NCBI GenBank assembly: GCA_034472185.1
Contig: JARBAK010000001.1
Span: 62,001-126,000 of the forward strand
Direction: 5' to 3'
Length of the DNA: 64,000 bases
DNA from: JARBAK01 sp034472185
Lineage (GTDB): Bacteria; Pseudomonadota; Alphaproteobacteria; Rickettsiales; Midichloriaceae
The notes beneath the pieces were generated by a model, which ran no database searches, was not told the DNA's origin, and was given only the letters and a program-made list of their open reading frames with translations. Position 1 is the first letter of the stretch, and every line of letters starts with the position of its first letter. A program made the translations under genes and the position numbers. Positions 1 through 9,439 of this stretch are shown in pieces.

Positions 1-162
1 AAGTATTTCCAAAGCCTCTTTTACAAGTTTATTTTTTAAATGATGAGCATACTCTTCTGAGTTCAGTATGTTTATATTAAGTTTTATGCCTGCAATTCGC
101 AGGATGTTGGGTAATTTATTTCGTACTAATTTCCCAATTTTGAAACGATGATTTTGAATCAT
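1..162 (-). CDS. MazG-like NTP pyrophosphohydrolase, N-terminal part (cut by window edge)
   Basis: An ATG at 162 on the minus strand opens 54 codons that run off the left edge with no stop. The product carries GKLVRNKLPNIL near residue 10 and EEYAHHLKNKLVKEALEIL near residue 36. This resembles the N-terminal signature of the all-alpha MazG / phosphoribosyl-ATP pyrophosphohydrolase-like family (KLVRDKIPEI, then EEY...L..KL.EE). Known members hydrolyse NTPs, often non-canonical ones, to NMP and pyrophosphate in the cytosol. It follows virD4 by 50 nt on the same strand, so it may be the last gene of that block. Family assignment rests on a short stretch; the substrate cannot be inferred and the catalytic acidic cluster is mostly outside the window. 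Confidence 0.6.
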   Translation of the reverse strand, partial: MIQNHRFKIGKLVRNKLPNILRIAGIKLNINILNSEEYAHHLKNKLVKEALEIL

Positions 163-212
163 ACTTTCTGTTTACGTAGATATAGAAAAAGGATAAGAGA
201 GGAACAAGTAAT

Positions 213-2036
213 TTAGCTCGCTTTTTCTTCATGCTTTGACACCATTGGTAGTGGCGTGGATGGCTGTTGTTGGGGAACTGGCAACGGCTTTAAGAGACGT
301 TTTTTGAATGTCTTGTTTTCATAATACTTAATTTTTTTACTTTTAATAGGTGCACAGGCTTCAATAAGGAGTATTTGCTCATCTCTAGGTAGTGTTATGA
401 CCTCTTGGGGTAATAGAAGTGCTCTTTGTGCAGGCGCTATGCTTACTGACTTTGAGCCAGGGTTAAAATCAAAGAACTTAGGTTCACTCGCGGTTACCTG
501 TTTTACAGTCTTATTTCCACATAATTGAGAAATTAAAGTAGCGGTTTGATAATTATTTGCTGCAAAAGTAATCCTATATTTTGAGTTTGATAAAAATGAA
601 TTCATGCCCGCTTCTTCATAAATCCCCTTCAATTGTTCGGTGTCTTGTACTATTAGGAATAGCCTTACGTGGTATCCACGGAAATATGCTATCCCAACTT
701 TAAATTGATCCATTTGCCCTAAACTCGGGAACTCGTCCATTACAAAAAGTACCCCGTATGGTTCATCATCGCCAGGTAATTTTCTTGATAAAAATTCTGT
801 AGCCTGTTGATAAAATACCTTTAGCAGTGGTTGCAGTCTTTGTAAGTTGTCCGGTGTTACACCGACATATACTGTCGTTTTCTTTTTTCTGAAGGACATT
901 ATATCAAAATCACTTGTTGCGGTGGCGGTATCCACCAAAGGGTTAGTCCACAGCTCTAAACTTGAATTAGCTGTTGATACAACCCCTGATCGCTCTTTGT
1001 CTGCTTTTTGCAAAAAAGCTGCTATGTTCATATATGCTACGGGATGTATTACACTGCCCAGTGTATCGAGCACTGATGCAAGGTTATATGCTACATCATC
1101 ACTTCGCAAAGTGCGCACAACCTCACCTAGAGAGGCTCTTTTATCAGGTGCACACACTAGATATAATGAAATTCCTGTTACTAACGATCGTGCTTCGTTA
1201 GTCCAAAACTCTTGCTTTGGCAAAAGTAAACTAGCGATCTTTTGCACATCATCGACCATTTGTCCTAACTTAGTGCTAATCCAGTCCATGGGATTATAAC
1301 AATGTGTAAATCCATCAACGTTGGCTGGATTCCATAGGTACACATTTTGCCCTTGTTTCGCTCTCCAGCCACTTGTTAATTCGTAATTTTCTAGTTTAAT
1401 ATCGTGTACAATGGCGGATTCGTCCCAAAACAATAGGTTTGGTATGACAAATCCTACACCCTTACCCGATCCCGTTGGCGCGAATAAGAGTGTATGCTCG
1501 TAACCATCTGCTATTAGATAGCCATTATCGTCGCATCCCACTAGCATACCATGCTTACCTCTGAGGCCTACTTTCTTTATCTCTTCTTCGGTAGCCCAAT
1601 GAGCTTCTCCATGTATGGATTGTGCCTCTTTAAAGGGACGAATAGCGTATAAAGACTTTCTACACCGAATAACGATTGCATAAAAAAGCACCTGTGGAGC
1701 TATTATGATTGTCAGAAAAAATGAAAAAAGAATACCAACGGATTTGATTGTAATTATTTGGTAACTTTTAAATGACAAACCTACTACTCTATAGTCTGAG
1801 ATTATCAGTGTCTGAAACCACTTCTCAAATTGCAGCAGGTTCTTCAGCGGGAATATCGATAATAAAACATTTAAACTGAGTACTGGTGGCTTAATATCTA
1901 TATACAACGAGGGAGCTATACGAGGTCCTAATGCATAGAAAATAACGGCAGAAATATGAAGCACTGCTACGATGCCTACTGCTAACCCACATAGTGCTAT
2001 GAATAAATTTCTTGATGTATTGACAAACTTCTCCAT
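213..2036 (-). CDS. virD4: Type IV secretion coupling ATPase VirD4 (TraG/TraD family)
   Basis: Inner-membrane coupling protein that delivers effector proteins to the VirB type IV secretion channel. Two hydrophobic segments lie near residues 10-38 and 100-125. They are followed by the cytoplasmic AAA+-like domain with Walker A APTGSGKG near residue 188 and Walker B VLFVMDEFPSLG near 430. A Pro-rich tail precedes the stop. The open frame begins at a TTG at 2042, but an ATG two codons later (2036) is the likelier start, giving about 607 aa, a normal length for Rickettsiales VirD4. In Rickettsiales virD4 usually closes a virB8-virB9-virB10-virB11-virD4 operon. Here the upstream gene is a Bax-inhibitor protein, so it is detached from that cluster. 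Confidence 0.95.
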   Translation of the reverse strand: MEKFVNTSRNLFIALCGLAVGIVAVLHISAVIFYALGPRIAPSLYIDIKPPVLSLNVLLSIFPLKNLLQFEKWFQTLIISDYRVVGLSFKSYQIITIKSVGILFSFFLTIIIAPQVLFYAIVIRCRKSLYAIRPFKEAQSIHGEAHWATEEEIKKVGLRGKHGMLVGCDDNGYLIADGYEHTLLFAPTGSGKGVGFVIPNLLFWDESAIVHDIKLENYELTSGWRAKQGQNVYLWNPANVDGFTHCYNPMDWISTKLGQMVDDVQKIASLLLPKQEFWTNEARSLVTGISLYLVCAPDKRASLGEVVRTLRSDDVAYNLASVLDTLGSVIHPVAYMNIAAFLQKADKERSGVVSTANSSLELWTNPLVDTATATSDFDIMSFRKKKTTVYVGVTPDNLQRLQPLLKVFYQQATEFLSRKLPGDDEPYGVLFVMDEFPSLGQMDQFKVGIAYFRGYHVRLFLIVQDTEQLKGIYEEAGMNSFLSNSKYRITFAANNYQTATLISQLCGNKTVKQVTASEPKFFDFNPGSKSVSIAPAQRALLLPQEVITLPRDEQILLIEACAPIKSKKIKYYENKTFKKRLLKPLPVPQQQPSTPLPMVSKHEEKAS

Positions 2037-2150
2037 AAGCAAGACACGGGGGGAACTTTAGCGATGCTACACATTGTAATACCAACTCCTGGTAGCATTC
2101 AACTAAAAACTTCCTCCCGTTTACAAAACAAAGCCAGATATCTAAGGCAC

Positions 2151-2909
2151 CTAAGAAGAGGATTTTCTATTACCCATAAATTGCATCAAAAGTATAAAAA
2201 GATTTATGAAATCTAAATAAAGAGTCAAAGCTCCGAATATAGCGATCTTTCCACTCTTTTCACTTTGAGCAGTAAGATCTCCACTAACACCTAAAGATTT
2301 AACATAGTACATGTCCTTTACTTTTTGGCTGTCATAGGCAGTTAGTCCGGTAAAAACCACCACTCCTACTATTGAGATTACGAATTGTAAGCCAGGAGCT
2401 TTCAGAAAAATATTTACGATTGAAGCTAATACTATGCCTATCAATCCCATGAACATAAAAGCACCCAAAGAAGTAAGATCGCGCTTAGTAGTATATCCGT
2501 AGATGTTCATAGCTCCAAATATCGCACCAGTGATAAAGAACACCCTTGCTATGCTTTCTCCAGTATATATTAGGAAAATAGATGCCAACGATACTCCCAT
2601 CAACGCAGAATAAGACCAAAAACATATGGTAGCTGATTGCAAGCTCATTTGCGATAATCTACGCCCCATATAGAACACTAACCCCACTGGCGCCAATACA
2701 ACTAGAAGCATTAATAAAAAATTACTGTAAATTGCATATATTAAACTTGGAACTTGAGAGAAAGCATATGCTACTCCTCCAGTAAAGATGAGCGCTAGAC
2801 CCATGTTCCTGTACACAGCTAGTAAATACTCACGCAGGCCAGCGTCATACCCTGATGCTGCATCCAACGTGCTAGCTCGTTGCATTGTATTGTACTTTGT
2901 ATAATCCAT
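2151..2909 (-). CDS. Bax inhibitor-1/YccA family membrane protein
   Basis: A polytopic inner-membrane protein of about 252 aa with seven predicted hydrophobic segments. The order and spacing are those of the BI-1/YccA (UPF0005) family, including the conserved region TAYDSQKVKDMYY in the C-terminal third and an acidic residue in the last helix region (YLDFINLFILLMQ). YccA of E. coli is a substrate and modulator of FtsH; other BI-1 members act as pH-sensitive calcium leak channels. An in-frame GTG at 2972 would add 21 residues, but the ATG at 2909 (MDYTK) matches family N-termini better. It sits between polA and virD4 on the same strand. The physiological role here is unknown. Confidence 0.88.
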   Translation of the reverse strand: MDYTKYNTMQRASTLDAASGYDAGLREYLLAVYRNMGLALIFTGGVAYAFSQVPSLIYAIYSNFLLMLLVVLAPVGLVFYMGRRLSQMSLQSATICFWSYSALMGVSLASIFLIYTGESIARVFFITGAIFGAMNIYGYTTKRDLTSLGAFMFMGLIGIVLASIVNIFLKAPGLQFVISIVGVVVFTGLTAYDSQKVKDMYYVKSLGVSGDLTAQSEKSGKIAIFGALTLYLDFINLFILLMQFMGNRKSSS

Positions 2910-3028
2910 AAACTTGTGCCATAAACTTGGGTTATTTATTGTTTTCCGCTTACTAGGCGATACAACGAGCACACTGTAACATAAAAAAGCGTGGTAATCA
3001 ATTTACGAGTTGTAAAACTTATTTTTGT

Positions 3029-5662
3029 CTATTCTAGTGGCTTAGCTTCCCCCCAAGATCTTCCAGCTTTGAGATTGACTGTCAGTGGGATTCTTAAGAA
3101 AGCGATTGACTCCATGATTTGTTTTATAATTTTGGCCGTTGAGTTGAGTTTGTTCTCGGGGATCTCGAATAACAATTCATCATGTATTTGCAGTTGTAGA
3201 TATGTGCGTATATCACTTGGAAGATTTACTATAGCCTTTCTTATTATATCGGCTGCTCCACCCTGTATGGGTGCATTTATTGCCGCTCTTTCTGCGAAAC
3301 TTCTACGCAAACCGTTTGTACTATTAATGTCCGTAATATAGCAACGGCGTCCAAATATGGTTGTGATATAGCCTACCTTGCGAGCATGCGCTAGTGTAGC
3401 ATGCATATAAACTTGTATTTCTGGATATGCTTCAAAATATGCTTTTATGTATTCTTGTGCACTTTTGATGCTTATACCCAAATTTTTTGCGAGTCCGAAA
3501 GAACTCATTCCATATATAATACCAAAGTTTATTGCTTTAGCGTGTCGTCGTTCTTTAGATGTAACTTCTGCTAATGGTATCTGGAATATTTCACTTGCTG
3601 TTCTTGAGTGTACATCTACTCCTTCACGCAATACTTGGCAGAGAGATTCCACTTTGGCTACATGCGCTAACACTCGAATTTCTATTTGTGAATAATCAGC
3701 TGTCAAAATTAAGTGAGCTGGACTAGCCACGAAAGCATTACGTATTTTGCTTCCATCTTCTGTTTTTATGGGGATGCTTTGTAAATTAGGGCTATTGGAA
3801 GTGATACGTCCTGTAGAAGTGCTTATTGCATTAAATGTAGTATGTACACGCTTTGTATTTTCGTTAATATTTTGTATTAATCCATCAATATAAGTGCCAT
3901 TTAGCTTAGATAACTGTCTCCAACATATAATTTTTGCCGCAATCGTATGGCCTTGCATTGCAAGATATTCTAATACTTCACTGTTTGTACTTTGCTTAAC
4001 ATTTTGTATTAATTGTTTGTTATAGGGGCGGTCTTTATTATTGCTTGCTTCGTGCATTGTACCAGATGTTTGTAACTTAAGCTTCTGGAATAGTATAGAG
4101 GCCGTCTGTTTAGGAGATGCTAGATTGAAATTTTCTCCTGCGATATCAAATATTTCTTCTGCTATAATCGTCATGCGAGTTTGAAACTCTTCTCCTAGTA
4201 TCTTCAAATATTCTACGTCTACCATTATACCCTTATGGGTCATTTGAATAAGAATTACCTGCAATGGTTTATCTATGGTATAATATAGGGATACTTTTTC
4301 ATATTTATGTAATGCATCTAGAAGTGCAGTATGTAATTGTAAAAGAGCATGGGTTATATGTGGCGCATCTTCTTTAGTTGAATCTAGAGACTGACAATAA
4401 AATTTATACAGTTTTTTAATATCTCCATCTTTATTATCGTCTTTACCGGCACATAATGAGTAATGCATTACCATTACGTCGTCAAAAGTCTTTAAATCTT
4501 CTATAATATTAAGAATTACACCATGGGTCGCTAAATTTTCCACAATGCTTGGCATATGATAGCATATCTTTTTTAAAGATAGAGATTTTAAACATTCTAC
4601 CATCGACTGTAATGCTAGTTTGACCGGATTTACATTGGTACAGAGGTATGAGTTACAAGCTACACTAAAATTAGTTGCAGTAACATCAATCGAGAAATAT
4701 TCTTCATTGTGAATTTTCTCCAGGATTTCTTCATATTCTAAGGCTTGCATGGTGAGATTTGAGTTGTTATTGGAGGAGGGAGTTCCTCTACTGTTATTGA
4801 TTTTTCTGCTTATTCTATTGCTGATGCCTTCTAGTGAATATTTTTTAAGCAGTGTATTTATATCATCTGCATTATGAGCAAACCCTAGCCATTTTAAATC
4901 GTTATACGTATATGGAACTGCAAGGTCTTTAATGAGCGTAGTAAGCTGTTTTGATAACAATGCTTCGTTTTTATACTGAAGTAATAAATTTCTGACGCGT
5001 ATAGGCTGTATCTCATCTATATGTAAATATAGGTCATCGAGAGAGTGGAAGTCTTTTAGCAATTTACATGCTGCTTTAGGTCCTATCCCTCTTACTCCTG
5101 GAATATTATCGCTACTATCACCGATTAGAGCTAAATAATCATCCATTTGATATGGTGTAATTCCGTATCTATGCTGTACGTATTCTTCATCTATATAAAT
5201 ATCCTTGACTGGGTCATATACCCTGACATACGCTGCATTATTGACGAGTTGGAATAAATCTTTATCACCTGATATTATATCTACTGCATGCCCTTGAGAT
5301 ACAAAAGCGTTGGTATAGGAGGCTATTATATCGTCTGCTTCTACTCCTGCATTTTCTAGACTTTTTATTCCGAAAGCGTCTAATACTTCGCGGACTATAG
5401 GTAATTGATGTATGAGATTTGGAGACAAAGGGGGCCGATGTGCCTTATAATTGCTATACAGCTTATGTCTGTGTGTTTTTTTGCCACCTGAATCTAATGC
5501 TACTGCTACTGTATTGATATTATTATTACTAAATAGTTTTAGTAAGATACTAATAAAGCCCTGTATCGCTCCTATATGTATTCCAGACTTTGTTGTTAAT
5601 TCTGGTAATGCATAGTACGCTCGAAAAACAAGACCGTATCCGTCTATGAGGCATATTTTCAT
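3029..5662 (-). CDS. polA: DNA polymerase I with degenerate proofreading domain
   Basis: Repair and Okazaki-fragment polymerase, 877 aa. The N-terminal 5'-3' exonuclease is intact (YSNYKAHRPP at 70, VEADDIIA at 107, SGDKDLFQLV at 131, GDSSDNIPGVRGIGPKAA at 181). The polymerase domain has motif A DYSQIE at 656, motif B RRHAKAINFGIIYG at 705 and motif C IHDE at 826. The middle 3'-5' exonuclease fold is kept by length, but the metal-binding DxE of motif I reads DVT (residues 326-328), and the position of E. coli Asp424 appears to be Val (about 374). Proofreading by this enzyme is therefore probably lost, which is inference from alignment by eye. polA follows serS by 34 nt in a minus-strand block. 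Confidence 0.97.
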   Translation of the reverse strand: MKICLIDGYGLVFRAYYALPELTTKSGIHIGAIQGFISILLKLFSNNNINTVAVALDSGGKKTHRHKLYSNYKAHRPPLSPNLIHQLPIVREVLDAFGIKSLENAGVEADDIIASYTNAFVSQGHAVDIISGDKDLFQLVNNAAYVRVYDPVKDIYIDEEYVQHRYGITPYQMDDYLALIGDSSDNIPGVRGIGPKAACKLLKDFHSLDDLYLHIDEIQPIRVRNLLLQYKNEALLSKQLTTLIKDLAVPYTYNDLKWLGFAHNADDINTLLKKYSLEGISNRISRKINNSRGTPSSNNNSNLTMQALEYEEILEKIHNEEYFSIDVTATNFSVACNSYLCTNVNPVKLALQSMVECLKSLSLKKICYHMPSIVENLATHGVILNIIEDLKTFDDVMVMHYSLCAGKDDNKDGDIKKLYKFYCQSLDSTKEDAPHITHALLQLHTALLDALHKYEKVSLYYTIDKPLQVILIQMTHKGIMVDVEYLKILGEEFQTRMTIIAEEIFDIAGENFNLASPKQTASILFQKLKLQTSGTMHEASNNKDRPYNKQLIQNVKQSTNSEVLEYLAMQGHTIAAKIICWRQLSKLNGTYIDGLIQNINENTKRVHTTFNAISTSTGRITSNSPNLQSIPIKTEDGSKIRNAFVASPAHLILTADYSQIEIRVLAHVAKVESLCQVLREGVDVHSRTASEIFQIPLAEVTSKERRHAKAINFGIIYGMSSFGLAKNLGISIKSAQEYIKAYFEAYPEIQVYMHATLAHARKVGYITTIFGRRCYITDINSTNGLRRSFAERAAINAPIQGGAADIIRKAIVNLPSDIRTYLQLQIHDELLFEIPENKLNSTAKIIKQIMESIAFLRIPLTVNLKAGRSWGEAKPLE

Positions 5663-5696
5663 TATATTGCTTTAATTACGTATCGCAGACTATTGC

Positions 5697-6995
5697 TTAT
5701 ATCCAGCGATCTTCTATTTTTTCAATCTTGGTTTTACCACCCATGTATGATTGCAATATTGGGGGTATAGCAACTGTTCCATCTTCTTGTTGATAATTTT
5801 CCATAACGGCTATAAGAGCTCGTCCTACAGCTAATCCAGAACAGTTTAAAGTATGTACGTGGCGTTTCAGTTTAGAGTTGAATGGCCTATAATAAGCTTG
5901 CATACGACGTGCTTGAAAATCTGTACAGTTAGAACAGCTAGATATCTCTCTATACCTTTTTTGTCCTGGTAGCCATGCTTCTATATCGTATGTCATAGAA
6001 GAACAAAATCCAGTATCGGAAGAGCATAAAAGGGCTATCCTATATGGTATTCCTAATTTTTGCATAATAGTTTCTGCTGCTTCCAGCATTCGTTGCTGTT
6101 CTGCTTTAGAGCCTTCTGTAGAAGTGATACTGACTAATTCTACTTTAATGAATTGGTGAGCTCTAATCATGCCTCTCGTGTCCCTTCCAGCGCTTCCTGC
6201 TTCAGATCTGAAGCACGGTGTACAAGCGGTAAATCTAAGTGGTAATTGCTTTTCTTCTAAAATACTACCAGCAACGATACTTGTTAAAGGCACCTCTGCT
6301 GTAGGTATTAGTCTATATCCCCCCGATACAGAAAAGGAATCTATTGCAAATTTTGGTAGCTGTCCTACTCCAAACATAGCATGATCTTTAACCATAAGTG
6401 GAGGAGAAATCTCAGTATAACCGAACTCTGTTGTATGTACTTCTAGCATAAAATTTGCCAGTGCTCTCTCTAAACGAGCTAAGGGGCCTCTTAACATTAC
6501 GAATCTACTACCCGACATCTTGACACTTTGGACAAAGTCCATCTGTGCTAACTCTATACCTAATTCGAAATGCTGTTTGGGAGAGAAGCTAAAAACGGGT
6601 GGAGTTCCATGTGTTTTAACTATGACGTTTTGTGATTCATCATCCCCCAAGGGGACCATATCGTCTAATATGTTGGGAAGAGAAATAAGTATGCTTTCTA
6701 ATTTGGTATTTACTTTTTCTACTTCCATTTCAGCGCATTCAATCTGACTAGCAAGGGGACCAGTTTCTGTCATTAGAGCAGCTTTCTTTTCTAAGCTTGT
6801 ATTATTAGTTGCAGCAATGCCAATTGCTTTAGCAATGCTATTCCTGCGCTCTTGTAAAGCTTGTAATTTCGTTTTTGCTTCCTTGAGATTGATATTTAGA
6901 GAGATTATGTCTTTTGCGCATATTGCTATTCCCCTTTTTTTCATACATTGGTCAAAAAGTTCTGGCCTTGCTTCTATGAAACGCATGTCATGCAT
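5697..6995 (-). CDS. serS: Seryl-tRNA synthetase
   Basis: Cytosolic class II aminoacyl-tRNA synthetase that charges tRNA-Ser, 432 aa, the usual length. The N-terminal third is the long antiparallel coiled-coil arm that contacts the tRNA (roughly residues 28-105). The catalytic domain shows motif 2 FRSEAGSAGRDTRGMIRAHQ near residue 262 and the motif 3 region with SSCSNCTDFQARRMQAYYR near 350, followed by the Ser-specific NCSGLAVGRALIAVMENYQ block. The ATG at 6995 gives MHDMRFI, matching family N-termini. The gene starts only 4 nt after the tatC stop, so the two are very likely co-transcribed. Confidence 0.97.
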   Translation of the reverse strand: MHDMRFIEARPELFDQCMKKRGIAICAKDIISLNINLKEAKTKLQALQERRNSIAKAIGIAATNNTSLEKKAALMTETGPLASQIECAEMEVEKVNTKLESILISLPNILDDMVPLGDDESQNVIVKTHGTPPVFSFSPKQHFELGIELAQMDFVQSVKMSGSRFVMLRGPLARLERALANFMLEVHTTEFGYTEISPPLMVKDHAMFGVGQLPKFAIDSFSVSGGYRLIPTAEVPLTSIVAGSILEEKQLPLRFTACTPCFRSEAGSAGRDTRGMIRAHQFIKVELVSITSTEGSKAEQQRMLEAAETIMQKLGIPYRIALLCSSDTGFCSSMTYDIEAWLPGQKRYREISSCSNCTDFQARRMQAYYRPFNSKLKRHVHTLNCSGLAVGRALIAVMENYQQEDGTVAIPPILQSYMGGKTKIEKIEDRWI

Positions 6996-6999
6996 AATC

Positions 7000-7914
7000 T
7001 CACCTATTTTTTATTGAGCGGTATCTCTTTGATGCTTTCTTATCATTCCAGTAGCATAATAAGACGGATATTTCGTATAATAGCACCATTGGTATTGCAA
7101 TCATAATTTGGCTTATAACATCTGGAGGAGTTAATATGGCAGCTATAATAAATATGAAGACTATAGCATATTTTCTAAAATGAACTAAATTCTTAACATT
7201 AACTATTTTTAGTTGAGTCAGTAATAAAATACATAATGGCAGTTGAAAGGCAAGGCCGAAGCTTATGATAAAATCCATAACTAAATTTAGATAATCGCTG
7301 ACTTTAGGAGTCAGTATAATTGATGCACCATATGTTGCTGTAATATTTGTTGTTTCAAAGCTAAGGAAAAACCGCCATGCTAGGGGTATTACATAGCAAT
7401 ATGCCATTGCTGCCCCCGCGGCAAATAAGAGAGGGGCTCCAATTAAGTAGGGAAGGATAGCCTTCTTTTCCAATCTATATAGTCCAGAAGCTATAAAGGA
7501 ATAAAATTGATACGATAAAATGGGAAATGCCATCAAAAATCCCACGAAGGTTGATAGTTGCATATATGTAAAAAATACTTCTGTGAGATTTGTATATACG
7601 AAGTTATGCGCAGGATTATGAGACCATGTTGTTTCTAGTAATGGATCAAGCAAGAACGAAAATATATGTGCTGCAAAGCAGAAGGCTAATGTAATTAATG
7701 AGATTAAACTGATTGTACAAATCCATAGACGTTTCCGTAATTCAGCTAGATGTGTTTCAATTGGCGCTTTAGTAAATACTTCTATTTCTTCTTCAGATAT
7801 AATGGGGTTCTCTAAATCTAAATTAAGATTTACTTGAGGAGTTTTATGAAACGAGTTATCGATTCTTTCTCTATTGAGCCACTCATTTACGTCGGTAGAG
7901 TATCTGAATAACAT
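7000..7914 (-). CDS. tatC: Twin-arginine translocase subunit TatC
   Basis: Core receptor of the Tat pathway, which exports folded proteins across the inner membrane. The family begins in earnest at the cytoplasmic motif APIETHLAELRKRL, followed by six hydrophobic segments and the conserved FILSYQFYSFIASGLYRLEKK region. The open frame extends to an ATG at 8037, but the ATG at 7914 is preferred because the extra residues look non-coding. Even so, the protein keeps about 50 residues of acidic, poorly conserved sequence before the TatC core. No clear Shine-Dalgarno precedes either start. No tatA or tatB lies in the window. It heads the tatC-serS-polA block. Confidence 0.93.
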   Translation of the reverse strand: MLFRYSTDVNEWLNRERIDNSFHKTPQVNLNLDLENPIISEEEIEVFTKAPIETHLAELRKRLWICTISLISLITLAFCFAAHIFSFLLDPLLETTWSHNPAHNFVYTNLTEVFFTYMQLSTFVGFLMAFPILSYQFYSFIASGLYRLEKKAILPYLIGAPLLFAAGAAMAYCYVIPLAWRFFLSFETTNITATYGASIILTPKVSDYLNLVMDFIISFGLAFQLPLCILLLTQLKIVNVKNLVHFRKYAIVFIFIIAAILTPPDVISQIMIAIPMVLLYEISVLLCYWNDKKASKRYRSIKNR

Positions 7915-8086
7915 CGTATAGCAAAAGGAGAGTTTTTCTTTCAAAAATATAAAAAAATGTGCATAGTCGCAAGGCTTTAGGTTGAATATAGAGAGCAGTA
8001 TACACAATAAAGCCTCACCTAGCGAAATTTCGCACATATATTAATGGGGAAAATATACTTCTGAATAGTTAATTTATCTCTATGCT

Positions 8087-8106
8087 GCTGTTATATTTAT
8101 AACAGC
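8087..8106. repeat. Perfect 8-bp inverted repeat in a divergent promoter region
   Basis: GCTGTTAT and ATAACAGC flank a 4-nt centre (ATTT), a perfect inverted repeat. It lies between tatC (minus) and the coiled-coil gene at 8174 (plus), about 170 and 70 nt from their starts. The position suits an operator or an RNA hairpin. No T-run follows on either strand, so it is not a typical intrinsic terminator. Confidence 0.5.
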
Positions 8107-8173
8107 TTATAAACGTGCAGTGATTCTAGCTGATGAGAAAGTATGTGCAATAGTTGTTTGAAAATAAAATTTT

Positions 8174-8434
8174 ATGAAAAGTAACGATGAGCTTGAGAAT
8201 GAAGAAGTTGAGGCAAAATTGCTTGGGGCAATTGCTCATCTTGAAACGGCCTTTGAGTGCCTTATACGCAGGATTCAATTACTTGAAGAAGAAAATGCAG
8301 TTTTAAATATGCAAATTAAAAATAATATTAAAGATGAGGAGCATGATTTTATAGATGAACAGACAAAGATAGAGGTAAGAGCGCTCGTAAAAAATTTTCG
8401 CCAAACCTTAATGAAGCGTGCACGTAATTTTTGA
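8174..8434 (+). CDS. Small coiled-coil protein of unknown function
   Basis: I do not recognise this gene with certainty. It encodes 86 aa, is strongly charged, and has heptad-like leucines across residues 13-50 (LLGAIAHLETAF, then IRRIQLLEEENAVLNMQIK), which predicts a coiled coil. There is no signal peptide or membrane segment. A basic C-terminal tail (FRQTLMKRARNF) follows an acidic linker. Small coiled-coil proteins of this size occur in alphaproteobacteria near cell-division genes (for example the DUF4164 type), but I see no diagnostic motif. It is transcribed divergently from tatC and converges on tatD, whose stop lies 35 nt downstream, so it is a single-gene transcript. Confidence 0.6.
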   Translation: MKSNDELENEEVEAKLLGAIAHLETAFECLIRRIQLLEEENAVLNMQIKNNIKDEEHDFIDEQTKIEVRALVKNFRQTLMKRARNF

Positions 8435-8469
8435 AAAAGAAATATACAGGCTATACGTAAGAAGTGCGA

Positions 8470-9294
8470 TTAGTTTTTGTTTCGCATAAATTCAGCCTTG
8501 GAAAATAAACGGAAAAAATTTTCGGTTGTTGTCTCTGCAACTTCCTTATAGGAAATATCACGTAGTTTCGCTAAAAATTCTGCTGTATGCCGTACATATG
8601 CTGGCTGATTTTTTTCTCCTCTATGTGGTACAGGAGCTAAAAATGGTGCATCTGTTTCTAGCAAAATTCGGTCTAATGGAATTGTTGCAAATGTTTTTTG
8701 AATTTCAGTCGCATTTTTGAATGTGAGTATACCAGACGCAGATATGTATAACCCCATTTCTATATACGCAGAAGCATATGTAATATCTCCCGTATAGCTA
8801 TGTATTACTCCCTGTATATTTCCCCTTACAAGATATTGGTATAATATTTTATTTATATCTTCATATGCATCTCTAAGATGTATTATAAGTGGCAACTTTG
8901 CTTTTCTTGCGGCTTTTATATGTTCAATAAAGCTATCTTTTTGGCATTCGATAAGCTCTTCGTTTTTTCTTCCGCCTTCATTCTCATCATACTTATGTGA
9001 ATAATCTAACCCCGTTTCTCCGATGCTAACAACCCTAGGCTGTGACGCGCACAAATCTGCTATTTCTTCAGCGGAGGGAGTGCCATCATCTCGGATATGC
9101 ATTGGATGCAATCCTACAGAACAAACTATGTTAGGAGCGCTTTTTGCGATTTGTAAGAGCTTTGGGAAGGTTCCCAATCTTGTACAAATCGACTGCATAT
9201 AGCACACATCACGTGTCTTAGCGGCAGATAAAGTCGCTTGCAGATCTTTATATAAATCTGCAAAATCTAAGTGGCAGTGACTATCCACCAACAT
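8470..9294 (-). CDS. tatD: TatD family metal-dependent DNase
   Basis: A TIM-barrel hydrolase of the TatD/YcfH family, 274 aa, with the full set of metal-binding blocks: N-terminal DSHCHLDF at residue 4, SIGETGLDYSH near 91, PLIIHLRDA near 135, GVIHSYTG near 162 and LLETDAPFLAPVPHRGE near 212. Family members are magnesium-dependent 3'-5' exonucleases linked to DNA repair, and possibly tRNA or D-aminoacyl processing. ATG at 9294 is chosen because MLVDSHCHLD is the family N-terminus. In many bacteria it sits next to metG; here it stands alone after the ftsI gene, 284 nt downstream of its stop. Confidence 0.93.
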   Translation of the reverse strand: MLVDSHCHLDFADLYKDLQATLSAAKTRDVCYMQSICTRLGTFPKLLQIAKSAPNIVCSVGLHPMHIRDDGTPSAEEIADLCASQPRVVSIGETGLDYSHKYDENEGGRKNEELIECQKDSFIEHIKAARKAKLPLIIHLRDAYEDINKILYQYLVRGNIQGVIHSYTGDITYASAYIEMGLYISASGILTFKNATEIQKTFATIPLDRILLETDAPFLAPVPHRGEKNQPAYVRHTAEFLAKLRDISYKEVAETTTENFFRLFSKAEFMRNKN

Positions 9295-9439
9295 ACTCCT
9301 ACCTTTTTATTAATCAAAGCGATTCTTTATGCACGCTACGACATATTGCTTTAATAAGTTAAAACATATGTTCGTCAAAACACGCATTTCGAATGTTTCG
9401 ATTTAACCGATTTCTTCTTTAACGTGTATTAGAAAGCTG

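Noticed and set aside
8038..8173. Coding N-terminal extension of tatC up to ATG 8037 and beyond
   Set aside because: The extra residues match no TatC family sequence, and ATG 7914 gives a more typical protein.
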